From Mycobacterium sp. 3519A (lineage in GTDB: Bacteria; Actinomycetota; Actinomycetes; Mycobacteriales; Mycobacteriaceae), in NCBI RefSeq assembly GCF_900240945.1, contig NZ_OESG01000012.1:186001-250000 (forward strand): DNA of 64,000 nucleotides, read 5' to 3'. Shown here in pieces: positions 34,316 through 42,975 of the stretch (position 1 is the stretch's first letter; every line of letters starts with the position of its first letter). The translations under genes and the position numbers were made by a program. Below the pieces are notes generated by a model. The model was not told the DNA's origin. It saw nothing but the letters and a program-made list of their open reading frames with translations, and did not search any database.

Positions 34316-36361
34316 ATGACAACCGCGGACCCCGAAGCGGGCGGCGCACTGATCAGTCCGCAGCGGCGCAACCTGATCTTCGTCGCTGTGCTGCTGGGCA
34401 TGCTGTTGGCGGCGCTGGACCAGACGATCGTCGCGACCGCGTTGCCCACTGTGGTCGCCGACCTCGGCGGCGCAGGCCACCAGTCCTGGGTGGTGACGAG
34501 CTACCTGCTGGCGTCGACGATCGTCACCGCGATCGTCGGGAAACTCGGCGACCTGTTCGGCCGCAAGATGGTGTTCGCCGCGGCGATCGTGTTCTTCCTC
34601 GTCGGGTCGGTGCTGTGCGGTCTGGCCGGGTCGATGACCATGTTGGTCGCGTCGCGCGCACTGCAGGGTGTCGGTGGCGGCGCGATCATGGTGACCGCCA
34701 CCGCGCTCATCGGCGAGGTGATTCCGCTGCGCGATCGCGGCCGCTACCAGGGCGCGCTTGGCGCGGTGTTCGGCGTCACGACCGTGATCGGCCCGCTGCT
34801 CGGCGGCTTCTTCACCGACCACCTCACCTGGCGCTGGGCGTTCTGGATCAACGTCCCGGTGGCCGTCGTGGTGTTCTTCGTGGCGATCGCGGCGATACCC
34901 GCGCTGGGCCGCACAGGCAGGCCGGCCATCGACTACGCGGGCATTCTGTTCGTCGGCCTCGGCGCGTCCGGGCTCACGCTCGCGACCAGTTGGGGCGGCG
35001 GCGAATACGCATGGGGCTCGCCGATGATCATCGGGCTGTTCATCGCATCCGCGGCCGCGTTGGCGATTTTCGTGTGGGTGGAAACCCGTGCGGCAGAACC
35101 GATCCTGCCGATCCGGCTGTTCAGCGACCGGGTGTTCGCGGTGTGTTGCGTGCTGTCGTTCATCGTCGGATTCGCGATGCTGGGCGCACTGACCTTCCTG
35201 CCGACGTTCATGCAGTTCGTCGACGGCGTTTCTGCGACGGTGTCGGGGCTGCGAACGTTGCCCATGGTCGCGGGCCTGCTGCTGACGTCGATGGGCAGCG
35301 GTGTGCTCGTCAGCCGCACCGGCCGCTACAAGATCTTCCCGGTCGTCGGGACCGCGGTGATGGCGCTGGGATTCGTGCTGCTGTCGCGCATGGACGCGGG
35401 CACGCCGATGGTGCTGCAGTCGGTGTATCTGTTCGTGCTGGGCACCGGCATCGGCATGTGCATGCAGGTGCTCATCCTGATCGTGCAGAACACCGCCGAC
35501 TTCACCGACCTCGGCGTGGCCACGTCGGGCGTCACGTTCTTCCGGACCATCGGAAGTTCCTTCGGCGCAGCCATTTTCGGGTCGCTGTTCGCCAACTTCC
35601 TGCAGGACCGGATCGGCCATGCGCTCGCCGAGAGTGGGGCACCACCCGCGGCCGCACAGTCCCCGCAGGTGCTTCACCAGCTACCGCACGAGGTCGCGGC
35701 GCCGATCGTGACCGCCTATGCGGACTCCCTCGACATGGTGTTCCTGTGCGCGGCGCCGGTGGCGCTGGTCGGTTTCGTCGTCGCGTGGCTGCTCAAAGAG
35801 GTCCCGCTGCGCGAGATGGATGCGGTCAACGCCGTCGACCTCGGCGAGGGCTTCGGCATGCCCAGCAGCGACTCGCCGGACAAGGTGCTCGAGATCGCGA
35901 TCGGCCGGATGATGCGTCAGTCACCCGAGGTCCGGTTGCGCAACATCTGCGAAAGGCCGGGTTGCAGCCTCGACATCGCGCGACTGTGGGCGCTGGTCCA
36001 GATCTATCGGCACAACCAGGCGTTCGGCTCCGCGCGACTGACCGACATCGCCGACCGGCTGCGGGTGCCGTGCGAGGTCCTCGAGCCGACGTTCGACCGC
36101 CTGGTCGAAACCGGATACGCGCTGCGGACCGGGGACCTGCTGTGGCTGACCCAGGCGGGCGCCGCCCAGGTCGACGCGGTGTCCTCGGCGTTGATCACCA
36201 AGATCGTCGAGAAGCTGGCCTCGTCGCAAACTTTCGAGGGCAGGCCGGACCGCGCCGCGGTGGAGGCCGCGCTGGAACGCATCGCGCACCGGATGCTGGT
36301 GCAGCGGGACTGGGACGACGAGCGGGCTCAACTCGCAACGGTGGGCTCACAGCAAAGCTGA
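34316..36361 (+). CDS. DHA2-type MFS exporter with C-terminal winged-helix-like domain (Rv1877-like)
   Basis: 681-residue transporter with 14 membrane helices (about residues 20-510), DHA2 motif LDQTIVATALPTV in helix 1, GKLGDLFGRK between helices 2 and 3 and motif C GVTTVIGPLLGG in helix 5. The last 150 residues are cytoplasmic. ARLWALVQIYRHNQ, RLTDIADRLRVPCEVLEPTFDRLVETGYAL and LLWLTQAGAAQVD (partial quotes) look like a MarR-type winged helix, an uncommon addition. Proton-driven drug or metabolite efflux is expected. Gene order bfrA-Rv1877 as in M. tuberculosis. Confidence 0.9.
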   Translation: MTTADPEAGGALISPQRRNLIFVAVLLGMLLAALDQTIVATALPTVVADLGGAGHQSWVVTSYLLASTIVTAIVGKLGDLFGRKMVFAAAIVFFLVGSVLCGLAGSMTMLVASRALQGVGGGAIMVTATALIGEVIPLRDRGRYQGALGAVFGVTTVIGPLLGGFFTDHLTWRWAFWINVPVAVVVFFVAIAAIPALGRTGRPAIDYAGILFVGLGASGLTLATSWGGGEYAWGSPMIIGLFIASAAALAIFVWVETRAAEPILPIRLFSDRVFAVCCVLSFIVGFAMLGALTFLPTFMQFVDGVSATVSGLRTLPMVAGLLLTSMGSGVLVSRTGRYKIFPVVGTAVMALGFVLLSRMDAGTPMVLQSVYLFVLGTGIGMCMQVLILIVQNTADFTDLGVATSGVTFFRTIGSSFGAAIFGSLFANFLQDRIGHALAESGAPPAAAQSPQVLHQLPHEVAAPIVTAYADSLDMVFLCAAPVALVGFVVAWLLKEVPLREMDAVNAVDLGEGFGMPSSDSPDKVLEIAIGRMMRQSPEVRLRNICERPGCSLDIARLWALVQIYRHNQAFGSARLTDIADRLRVPCEVLEPTFDRLVETGYALRTGDLLWLTQAGAAQVDAVSSALITKIVEKLASSQTFEGRPDRAAVEAALERIAHRMLVQRDWDDERAQLATVGSQQS

Positions 36362-36369
36362 TATGCGCC

Positions 36370-36595
36370 AACGATGGCAATCACGCGGCGCTGGCGCGGA
36401 CGCTTCGGGTATGGAAACTCACCGACAAGAACCCCGGGCTGGACGAATCGACCTCCTGGCACCTCACCACCAGGCCGGTCGGTATCTCCTCAGCTCGACC
36501 GCCGACGATGTGCACCCGCCGCTGTATTACCTACTGCTGAAGGCTTGGCTGTCGCTGCTCAGCAGCAACCCGTGGACGTGCCGGGCAGCAACGCC
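36370..36595 (+). pseudogene. Fragment of a GT39-type membrane glycosyltransferase
   Basis: In the 314 bp between the exporter and the CMD gene, one frame reads GLDESTSWHL and, after a +1 shift near 36480, another reads LLSSTADDVHPPLYYLLLKAW followed by LSLLSSNPW (shown in pieces). DExxxW and the HPPLYYLLL block are the first extracellular loop and second membrane helix of GT39/PMT-like glycosyltransferases. The remaining 400 or so residues are missing, so this is a decayed fragment. The rest of the gap holds the KstR-type box. Confidence 0.65.
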
Positions 36596-36631
36596 GACCG
36601 TGTCCGGCTCTTCCGACTCGTACCGCAAAAT

Positions 36632-36645
36632 TAGAACGTGTTCCA
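36632..36645. promoter_or_regulatory. KstR-type box upstream of the CMD gene
   Basis: TAGAACGTGTTCCA fits TnnAACnnGTTnnA with near-perfect symmetry. It is 30 bp upstream of the ATG of the carboxymuconolactone-decarboxylase-like gene. Confidence 0.62.
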
Positions 36646-36675
36646 ATTTTGTCGGCTCACGCGTACCATTCGGCC

Positions 36676-37158
36676 ATGAGCCGAATTGGATCTTTCGCTG
36701 ACGACGACGCGGCCGCCTGGGTGGCGAAGTCCCCGGACATCGGTGTCGCCATGGCCGGATTCACCAACGCGGTGTACACCAAGAATCGACTGCCGATGCG
36801 GGTCCGCGAGTTGGCCCGAATGGTCATCGCGCTCGACAACGAATGCGTGGTGTGCCAGAACACCCGCGACTCCGAGGGCATCGCCGCCGGTGTCGACGAG
36901 GACCTCTACGACCATGCCGCCGAGTGGCGGACGTGGCCGGGGTACAGCGCCCAGGAGCGCATCGCGGCGGAGTTCGCCGAACGCTTCGCCAGTGACCACA
37001 CCGGTCTGCGGGACGACGAGGACTTCTGGGCCCGCTGTGGCGAGCACTTCAGCGACGAACTGTTGACAGATCTCGCTCTGTCGTGCGCGATGTGGCTCGG
37101 CATGGGCAGGATGCTGCGCACGCTCGACATCGGTCAAAGCTGCAAGATCACGCTGTAA
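36676..37158 (+). CDS. Carboxymuconolactone decarboxylase-family (AhpD-like) protein
   Basis: 160-residue CMD/AhpD-fold protein. The redox or nucleophile pair CVVC is in NECVVCQNTRD, preceded by RELARMVIALDNE, the standard helix. Members with CxxC and a following His act as alkylhydroperoxidase-like peroxidases; here the residue three after the second Cys is Asp-like (CQNTRD), so activity is uncertain. ATG at 36676. A KstR-type box upstream suggests co-regulation with sterol or lipid catabolism. glnA3 follows 30 bp downstream. Confidence 0.82.
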   Translation: MSRIGSFADDDAAAWVAKSPDIGVAMAGFTNAVYTKNRLPMRVRELARMVIALDNECVVCQNTRDSEGIAAGVDEDLYDHAAEWRTWPGYSAQERIAAEFAERFASDHTGLRDDEDFWARCGEHFSDELLTDLALSCAMWLGMGRMLRTLDIGQSCKITL

Positions 37159-37188
37159 TTCGCGCCGCCGCATTGGACAATGGCTGTC

Positions 37189-38601
37189 ATGGCAGCCAAA
37201 CCGCTAGCCGCCGCTGCGATCGCCCAACTGGAAGCCGACGGGGTCGCCACGCTGATCGGGACGGTCGTCAACCCGGCGGGCCTCATCCACGCCAAGACCG
37301 TGCCGCTTCGGCGGATGGGCACATTCGCCGATCCAGGCCTCGGCGCCAGCCCGGTCTGGCACGTGTTCGCCATCGACCAGGTCGGCACCGTCTTCGGCGA
37401 ACGAACCGGAGTCGTGGGGGACCAGCGGATCCGGATCGACCTGGGCGGGCTCCGCATCCTCGGCGACGGATTGGCTTGGGCACCAGGCGCTTTCTTCGAT
37501 CAGGACGGCACCCCCGATCCGTACTGCACCAGGGGCGCGTTGAGCCGGATCGAGGCCCGGCTGGCCGAGGCGGGCATCGATGCGGTGGTCGGCCACGAGA
37601 TGGAATTCGTTCTTGTCGGGCCCGACGGCAGTCAACTGCCGTCGCATCTGTGGGCGCAGTACGGGCTGGCCGGAGTGCTCGAGTTCGAGGGCTTCGTCCG
37701 GGACGTGACCAACGCTGCGGCGGCATCTGGTGCCGCCGTCGAACAGTTCCATCCGGAGTACGGCCGCAACCAGTTTGAGATCTCGCTGGCACCACTGTCA
37801 CCCGTCGCCGCCGCGGATCAGTTGGTGCTGATGCGCATCATCATCGGCAGGGTGGCCCGGCGGTACGGTCTGCGGGTCAGCCTGTCTCCGGTGCCGTTCG
37901 CGGACAGCGTCGGATCCGGTGCACATCAACACTTTTCGATGAAGCGCGATCAGACGCCGCTGTTCTCCGGCGGGGCGGGGGCAGGCGGGATGACCGCGGA
38001 GGGGGAGGCCGCCACCGCCGGTCTGCTCGCTGGGCTGAGCCAGGCCCAGGGCGGGCTGTCCGGTTCGGTGGTGTCCGCCGGTCTGCTCGCTGGGCTGAGC
38101 CAGGCCCAGGGCGTGCTGTCCGGTTCGGTGGTGTCGGGTTTGCGCATGCAACCCGGCCTCTGGTCGGGCGCGTACGTCTGCTGGGGCACCGAAAACCGGG
38201 AAGCCGCGGTGCGATACCTGATCGCCGGTCCGAGCAATCCGCAGGGCGCCAACGTGGAAGTGAAGGTGATCGACCCGTCGGCCAATCCGTATCTCGCGAC
38301 CGCCGCCATACTCGGTCTCGCGCTCGACGGCATCGAACGCAAGCTGACCCTGCCACCGGAGACCACCGTCGATCCGGCCAAGCTGACCGACGAGCAGCGC
38401 GCCAAGGCGGGCACCAAACTGCTGGCCGCCAAACAGGCCGACGCCCTTGACGCGCTCGACCAATCCGCTTTGATGCGCGGCATTCTCGGCGACGAGGTGG
38501 TGGACGCCGTGCTCGCGGTCCGGCGCTACGAGCAGGACACGTACGGCAACCTGGCCGACGAGGAACTCGCCGAGAAGTTCCGGCTGGCCTGGAGCGTGTG
38601 A
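37189..38601 (+). CDS. glnA3: Glutamine synthetase-like ligase GlnA3 with internal 20-residue duplication
   Basis: 470-residue GS-fold ligase, orthologous to Rv1878. GS-I-type signatures are EMEFVLVG, the HPEYGRNQFEIS metal site, VGSGAHQHFSM (ammonia-site His) and TENREAAVRYL. Streptomyces and M. tuberculosis GlnA3 are reported as gamma-glutamylpolyamine synthetases rather than true glutamine synthetases. Compared with the 450-residue Rv1878 it is exactly 20 residues longer, due to a tandem 60-bp duplication just after the HxHFS region. ATG at 37189 gives MAAKPLAAAAIAQLE, matching Rv1878; an ATG at 37180 is an alternative. An amidohydrolase gene follows. Confidence 0.92.
   Translation: MAAKPLAAAAIAQLEADGVATLIGTVVNPAGLIHAKTVPLRRMGTFADPGLGASPVWHVFAIDQVGTVFGERTGVVGDQRIRIDLGGLRILGDGLAWAPGAFFDQDGTPDPYCTRGALSRIEARLAEAGIDAVVGHEMEFVLVGPDGSQLPSHLWAQYGLAGVLEFEGFVRDVTNAAAASGAAVEQFHPEYGRNQFEISLAPLSPVAAADQLVLMRIIIGRVARRYGLRVSLSPVPFADSVGSGAHQHFSMKRDQTPLFSGGAGAGGMTAEGEAATAGLLAGLSQAQGGLSGSVVSAGLLAGLSQAQGVLSGSVVSGLRMQPGLWSGAYVCWGTENREAAVRYLIAGPSNPQGANVEVKVIDPSANPYLATAAILGLALDGIERKLTLPPETTVDPAKLTDEQRAKAGTKLLAAKQADALDALDQSALMRGILGDEVVDAVLAVRRYEQDTYGNLADEELAEKFRLAWSV
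38015..38134 (+). repeat. 60-bp tandem duplication inside glnA3
   Basis: Two copies, 38015-38074 and 38075-38134, differ at a single base (G at 38054, T at 38114, giving Gly versus Val). Each encodes AGLLAGLSQAQGxLSGSVVS. Reading frame is kept. Confidence 0.97.
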
Positions 38602-38614
38602 GAGCGTGTGACCT

Positions 38615-39721
38615 TTGACCCTCCTGGCTGAGCACATCGAGAACGTGCCGCTGGTCGACCATCACGTGCACGGCTGCTGGCTAACCGCACCTGACCGCGC
38701 CCGGTTCGAGAACGGGCTGAACGAAGCCAACACCGAACCTCTCGCCGACTTCGATTCGGCGTTCGACACCCAACTCGGGTTCGCGGTCCGCGCGCACTGC
38801 GCACCGCTGCTGGGGCTGCCGCGGCACGTCGACGCCGATACATATTGGAGCCGCCGCAGCCGACACTCCGAAGACGCGCTTGCCCGACTGTTCCTGTCAC
38901 ACGCCAAGGTGTCGGATTGGCTGGTGGACACCGGGTTCGGCGACGGCGTAGCCGATCTCGACGTCGTCGCCGACCTGTCCGAAGGATACGTACACGAGAT
39001 CGTCAGGCTGGAATCGGTGGCCGAGGCCGCCGTGGCCGCGGACGAAGACTATGCGTCGGCGTTCACCAGGATCCTGGAGGAGCGGGCCGCCACGGCGATC
39101 GCCACCAAGACGATCCTTGCCTACCGCGGCGGTTTCGACGGTGACCTGACCGAACCCACCGCCGAGGAGGTAGCGCAGGCGGCCAGTCGATGGCGTGACA
39201 GCGGTGCGCCCCGGTTGACCGACCGGGTGCTGTTGCGGTTCGGCCTGTATCAGGCGTTGCGCCTTGGCAAGCCCCTGCAATTCCACGTCGGGTTCGGCGA
39301 CCGCGACTGCGATCTGCACAAGGCGAATCCGCTGTATCTGCTTGACTTTCTGCGCACCAGCGGAGACACCCCGATCATGCTGCTGCACTGTTACCCATAC
39401 GAACGCGAGGCCGGGTATCTGGCGCAGGCCTTCAACAACGTCTACCTCGACGGCGGACTGGCGATCAACTATCTGGGTGCCCGCTCAGCGTCGTTCATCG
39501 GCCGCCTGCTCGAGATGGCGCCGTTCCGCAAGATCCTGTATTCGTCGGACGCATTCGGCCCTGCCGAACTGCATTACCTCGGGGCGCGGTTGTGGCGCGA
39601 CGGAATACGTTATGCCCTACAGGGTTTCGTCGACGCGCGAGAATGGAGCGAAGCCGACGCGATCCGAGTGGTGGACCTGATCGCACACGGCAACGCGAAC
39701 CGCGTCTACGCGCTGGCCTGA
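38615..39721 (+). CDS. Amidohydrolase-family protein (Rv1879-like)
   Basis: 368-residue metal-dependent hydrolase of the amidohydrolase-2 type. DHHVHGCW provides the first metal His pair, LQFHVGFGD and IMLLHCYPYEREAG later His, and YSSDAFGP the catalytic Asp. In plants and fungi (FluG, NodGS) this domain is fused in front of a GS-like domain. Here and in M. tuberculosis (Rv1878-Rv1879) the two halves are adjacent genes, so it probably hydrolyses a product of, or feeds substrate to, GlnA3. TTG start at 38615 directly precedes MTLLAEHIENVPLVDHH; no ATG or GTG is available without a stop. Confidence 0.82.
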   Translation: MTLLAEHIENVPLVDHHVHGCWLTAPDRARFENGLNEANTEPLADFDSAFDTQLGFAVRAHCAPLLGLPRHVDADTYWSRRSRHSEDALARLFLSHAKVSDWLVDTGFGDGVADLDVVADLSEGYVHEIVRLESVAEAAVAADEDYASAFTRILEERAATAIATKTILAYRGGFDGDLTEPTAEEVAQAASRWRDSGAPRLTDRVLLRFGLYQALRLGKPLQFHVGFGDRDCDLHKANPLYLLDFLRTSGDTPIMLLHCYPYEREAGYLAQAFNNVYLDGGLAINYLGARSASFIGRLLEMAPFRKILYSSDAFGPAELHYLGARLWRDGIRYALQGFVDAREWSEADAIRVVDLIAHGNANRVYALA

Positions 39722-39726
39722 TCCGG

Positions 39727-40170
39727 TCAAACCAGGCCGGTGGCGTCGAAAACCCACGACATATCGGCCGTGGCGAAGTTCTCCAGCCAGGACGGCGGTG
39801 CGAAGTTCGTCAGACCGCCCATGTCCCAGTAGTCCTTCCACAGCGTGATCTTGCCGTTCTCGACCTTGTGCACTGTGACGAACGGCAACGTGGCGGTCTC
39901 ACCGGTGGGCCAGACCCACGTCTCGGAGTGCTCGTACATCACGTCGGTACCGTTGGTCAGCAGCAGGCCGTCGTGGTTTTCGTAGTGCGACAACCCGTCC
40001 CACGCGATTCGGATCCGCTTCTCGATGTCGTCGGGGCCCCGCGCGGCCGCCGCGGGCCCCACCGGTACGTCGAAGTAGATGCAACCGTCGGCGAGGTACG
40101 TCTTCGCCGCCTCGAAGTCGCGAGATGACAGCGCTTTCCACAGGTTGCGAACTGTATCCTCAACCGACAC
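39727..40170 (-). CDS. SnoaL/NTF2-like protein, limonene-epoxide-hydrolase-like
   Basis: 147-residue cone-fold protein of the NTF2/SnoaL superfamily: N-terminal helix DTVRNLWKALSSRDFEAAKTYLADG (two short pieces), then curved strands with ETWVWPTGE and LPFVTVHKVENGKITLWKDYWD. The last block is typical of limonene-1,2-epoxide hydrolase-like members, but catalytic residues cannot be assigned with confidence. GTG start at 40170 lies 11 bp inside the upstream deacylase gene, so they are cotranscribed. Confidence 0.75.
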   Translation of the reverse strand: MSVEDTVRNLWKALSSRDFEAAKTYLADGCIYFDVPVGPAAAARGPDDIEKRIRIAWDGLSHYENHDGLLLTNGTDVMYEHSETWVWPTGETATLPFVTVHKVENGKITLWKDYWDMGGLTNFAPPSWLENFATADMSWVFDATGLV

Positions 40171-41944
40171 TGGTCAACTCGCTTTCTGCGAGGGCGGGAG
40201 CCTTGTGCGCGGCACGCAGGAAGCGGCCCGTGCGCCGGGTGCCGACGAGGTCGGTCGGCGCACCGTCGAGGAACACCAGGCGGCCGCCGACGAACACCGC
40301 TTTGACCGTGTCGTCGTTGCGGTTGACCATTCGCGAGAGTCCGCCGTACTGCTCGACTTCGGCTTCGGCGTAGCCGTCGAGCGTCGAGTCGAGCCGTTCG
40401 GGGTCGACCACGACGAGGTCGGCGCGGTCGCCGAGGCGCAGATGGCCGGCGTCGATCCGGTACCAGTCGGCCAGTTCACCGGTCAGCCGGTGCACGGCCT
40501 GCTCGACCGTCATGAACGGTGTGCCGGCCCGCTGCGCGTCGTAGACGTGCCGCAGCAGTCGTAGACCCATGTTGTAGAAGGCCATGTTGCGCAAGTGGGC
40601 TCCGGCGTCGGAGAACCCCATCTGGATGCCGGAGTCGCGGGCCAGCTTCTCGAGCACCTCGGGCCGGTGGTTGGAAATCGTTGTCCGCCAACGCAACGCC
40701 CTGCCGTGTTCGAGCACCAGGTCGAGGAACGCATCGACTGGGTGCAGGCCGCCGCGATCCCTGCCCACTTCACCGAACGATTTACCGATCACCGACGCAT
40801 CCGGGCACTCGACGATCTCGGTGTCGAAGAAGTCGCGCTGCCATACCCGTATCCCGAACTTGCTCTCGTAGTCCTTGCGGAACCGGCGGCGATACGCCTC
40901 GTCGCGCATCAGACCGTTGCGTTCGACTTCGTCGCGCAGGTGCAGCGCGGCCGCGCCCGCACCGAACTCCTCGAAGACCACGAGGTCGATGCCGTCGGCG
41001 TACACCTCGAACGGCACCGGCAGGTGCTGCCAACGGAAGTTGCCGCCGAGCCTGTTGACCATGCGCGCGGCCGGTCCCAGCGCGTGGATGCTGTAGGGAT
41101 TCGACTTCACATCCGCGGCCGAGAGCAGGCTGGTCTTGAGCGGGTTGCGGAAGATGCCGAGCGACTGCGCCAGCTGCGATGCCAGGTTCAGCGGATTCTG
41201 AATGTCGGGGCCGGACTGCAGGACTCGGCCCGCGCGCCGCAGGATGGATTTCAGCCTGCGCAGTTCACGCGGTTTGGCGTACGTCGAAGGCAGCGTGCGT
41301 GATCGGCACACCTCGCCGTCGAGCTTGTCGAAAAGCAGTTGCTGCGAGGACATGCCGACGAAACCCGCGCGCAGCGCGTCGTCGAGCATCCGCTCCATTC
41401 GCGCCTGCTCTCCTCGGGTGGGACGGTCGTCTTTTCTCGTCGCGCGGTCGAGTCCCATGGTGGCTGCCCGCATGTCGGAATGGCCGATGAACGCGGCCAG
41501 GTTGGGGCCGAGTGGACGCGCCTCGAGCGCCCGGATGTATTCGTCGGCGTTGGTCCACGTCTTGTGGCTGTCCACCGCGGCGATGACGTGCTCGCGGGGG
41601 ATCGCCTCGACACGTCCGAAGATGTCGCCCGCGTCCTGGCCGTCGACGTAGATGGTCGACAACGAGCAGGACCCGAGCATCACCGTCGTCACGCCGTGGC
41701 GCAGCGATTCGGAAAGCGACGGACCGTTCAGTACCTCGACGTCGTAGTGGGTGTGGATGTCGAGCATGCCCGGCAACACCCACTTGCCGGTCGCGTCCAG
41801 CACGCGCGGGCAGTCCGTGGCGTCCAACTCGTCCGGCGAGATCGCCACCACGTGGCCGTCGCGGATGCCGATGTTGCGCACCGCCGACGGCGCGCCGGTG
41901 CCGTCGAACCAGCGGCCGCTCGCGATGATGGTGTCGTAGGTCAC
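40160..41944 (-). CDS. D-aminoacylase/N-acyl-D-amino-acid deacylase-family amidohydrolase
   Basis: 594-residue amidohydrolase. Start of the beta-sandwich is TYDTIIASGRWFDGTG, first metal site LDIHTHYDVEV, catalytic Asp late in FSDAGAHLRNM, and closing sandwich VFVGGRLVFLDGAPT. This pattern and length fit the D-aminoacylase group that hydrolyses N-acyl-D-amino acids, though many mycobacterial members are uncharacterised. The GTG at 41944 gives the family-normal N-terminus; a long upstream extension lacks homology. Followed within the same transcript by the SnoaL-like gene; an SDR gene lies 88 bp upstream. Confidence 0.85.
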   Translation of the reverse strand: MTYDTIIASGRWFDGTGAPSAVRNIGIRDGHVVAISPDELDATDCPRVLDATGKWVLPGMLDIHTHYDVEVLNGPSLSESLRHGVTTVMLGSCSLSTIYVDGQDAGDIFGRVEAIPREHVIAAVDSHKTWTNADEYIRALEARPLGPNLAAFIGHSDMRAATMGLDRATRKDDRPTRGEQARMERMLDDALRAGFVGMSSQQLLFDKLDGEVCRSRTLPSTYAKPRELRRLKSILRRAGRVLQSGPDIQNPLNLASQLAQSLGIFRNPLKTSLLSAADVKSNPYSIHALGPAARMVNRLGGNFRWQHLPVPFEVYADGIDLVVFEEFGAGAAALHLRDEVERNGLMRDEAYRRRFRKDYESKFGIRVWQRDFFDTEIVECPDASVIGKSFGEVGRDRGGLHPVDAFLDLVLEHGRALRWRTTISNHRPEVLEKLARDSGIQMGFSDAGAHLRNMAFYNMGLRLLRHVYDAQRAGTPFMTVEQAVHRLTGELADWYRIDAGHLRLGDRADLVVVDPERLDSTLDGYAEAEVEQYGGLSRMVNRNDDTVKAVFVGGRLVFLDGAPTDLVGTRRTGRFLRAAHKAPALAESELTSVG

Positions 41945-42032
41945 CAAGTCATCGAACAGCGCCTGCCGGTGGGTGTCAACGAAATCGGTGAACAGATTTT
42001 TCGAACTGTCTACTTTGGCCGCTGAGCTGCGA

Positions 42033-42956
42033 TCATAGCTCCGCCCAGCCGTCCGGCTGGTGGCCGTCGATGTCGGTGACGCCGTATTCGCGAGCCAGTT
42101 GGGCGGAGGTGACCGAGCGCTGATTCCAGCGTGCCCTGGCCTCGTCGGCGGCCAACGCCGCGATGCCTCTGCCGACGAATCTCGGCGACTCCGACACCGC
42201 GAAGCCGGGCGGAGCGGTCGGGCCGTCGGAGCGCAGCGGATCCAGCGCCATGTGCCAGTTCTCCTCGGTGACACCCCAGTTGTCGAGCATCATCTCCGAG
42301 CGCAACCAACCGGGCGTGACGGCCACCGCGGTGGCGCCGAAGCGTGCCAGTTCGTGGCCAAGGCTGTAGCCGAGCCTGTTGACCGCGACCTTGGACAGGT
42401 CGTAGAAGACCGAGATCCGGTAGGTGTGATCGTTGTAATCCTTTGTGCCGTCGGTGACTTCGACGTGCAGGCCGCCCGGCCGCGTGACGAGCAACGGCAA
42501 CAGGCAGTGCGCGGTGATCAGGTGAGTGCCTACGCCGAGGTCGAGGATCCGAAGGCCGTCGTCGAGGTCGTGTTCCCAGATCGGGCGGTTCCATGTCGGC
42601 GGGCCGCCCTTGAGCACCTCGGCGCCCCAGATGTCGTTGACAAGGATGTCGATGCCGCCGTACTCGTCGCGCACGCGATCCGCCAGCGCCTGCACCTGTG
42701 CGACGTCGAGGTGATCCACCTGCATCGCAATGCCGACGCCACCCAATGCGGTGACCAGTTCGGCTGTCTCCTCGATGGTTTCCGGACGGTCGTAGTCGGA
42801 CTGGCCGTTGCCCGCCACGCTGCTGCGACCGGTGCAGATCACGGTCGCCCCCGCCTCACCGAGCGCGGCGGCGATACCCCGTCCCGCTCCCCGGGTCGCG
42901 CCGGCGACAAGTGCCGTGCGCCCGCGCAGCGCATCTGCATCCGGCGTCCAGTTCAT
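42033..42956 (-). CDS. SDR family oxidoreductase
   Basis: 307-residue SDR. Cofactor motif GATRGAGRG at residues 19-27, TGRS after strand 2 suggests NADP(H), and YDLSK supplies the YxxxK pair. The usual catalytic Ser region is EVTDGT, with Thr instead. It is of the longer SDR type with a C-terminal extension (DIDGHQPDGWAEL). The ATG at 42956 is 19 bp from the divergent dienelactone-hydrolase-like gene. Substrate unknown. Confidence 0.87.
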   Translation of the reverse strand: MNWTPDADALRGRTALVAGATRGAGRGIAAALGEAGATVICTGRSSVAGNGQSDYDRPETIEETAELVTALGGVGIAMQVDHLDVAQVQALADRVRDEYGGIDILVNDIWGAEVLKGGPPTWNRPIWEHDLDDGLRILDLGVGTHLITAHCLLPLLVTRPGGLHVEVTDGTKDYNDHTYRISVFYDLSKVAVNRLGYSLGHELARFGATAVAVTPGWLRSEMMLDNWGVTEENWHMALDPLRSDGPTAPPGFAVSESPRFVGRGIAALAADEARARWNQRSVTSAQLAREYGVTDIDGHQPDGWAEL

Positions 42957-42975
42957 GAGGGCATACTCGTCGAAT

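Noticed and set aside
34300..36540. 746-codon frame overlapping the MFS exporter in another frame
   Set aside because: Arg-rich shadow. Only its last 50 codons are of interest, because they contain part of the GT39 remnant.
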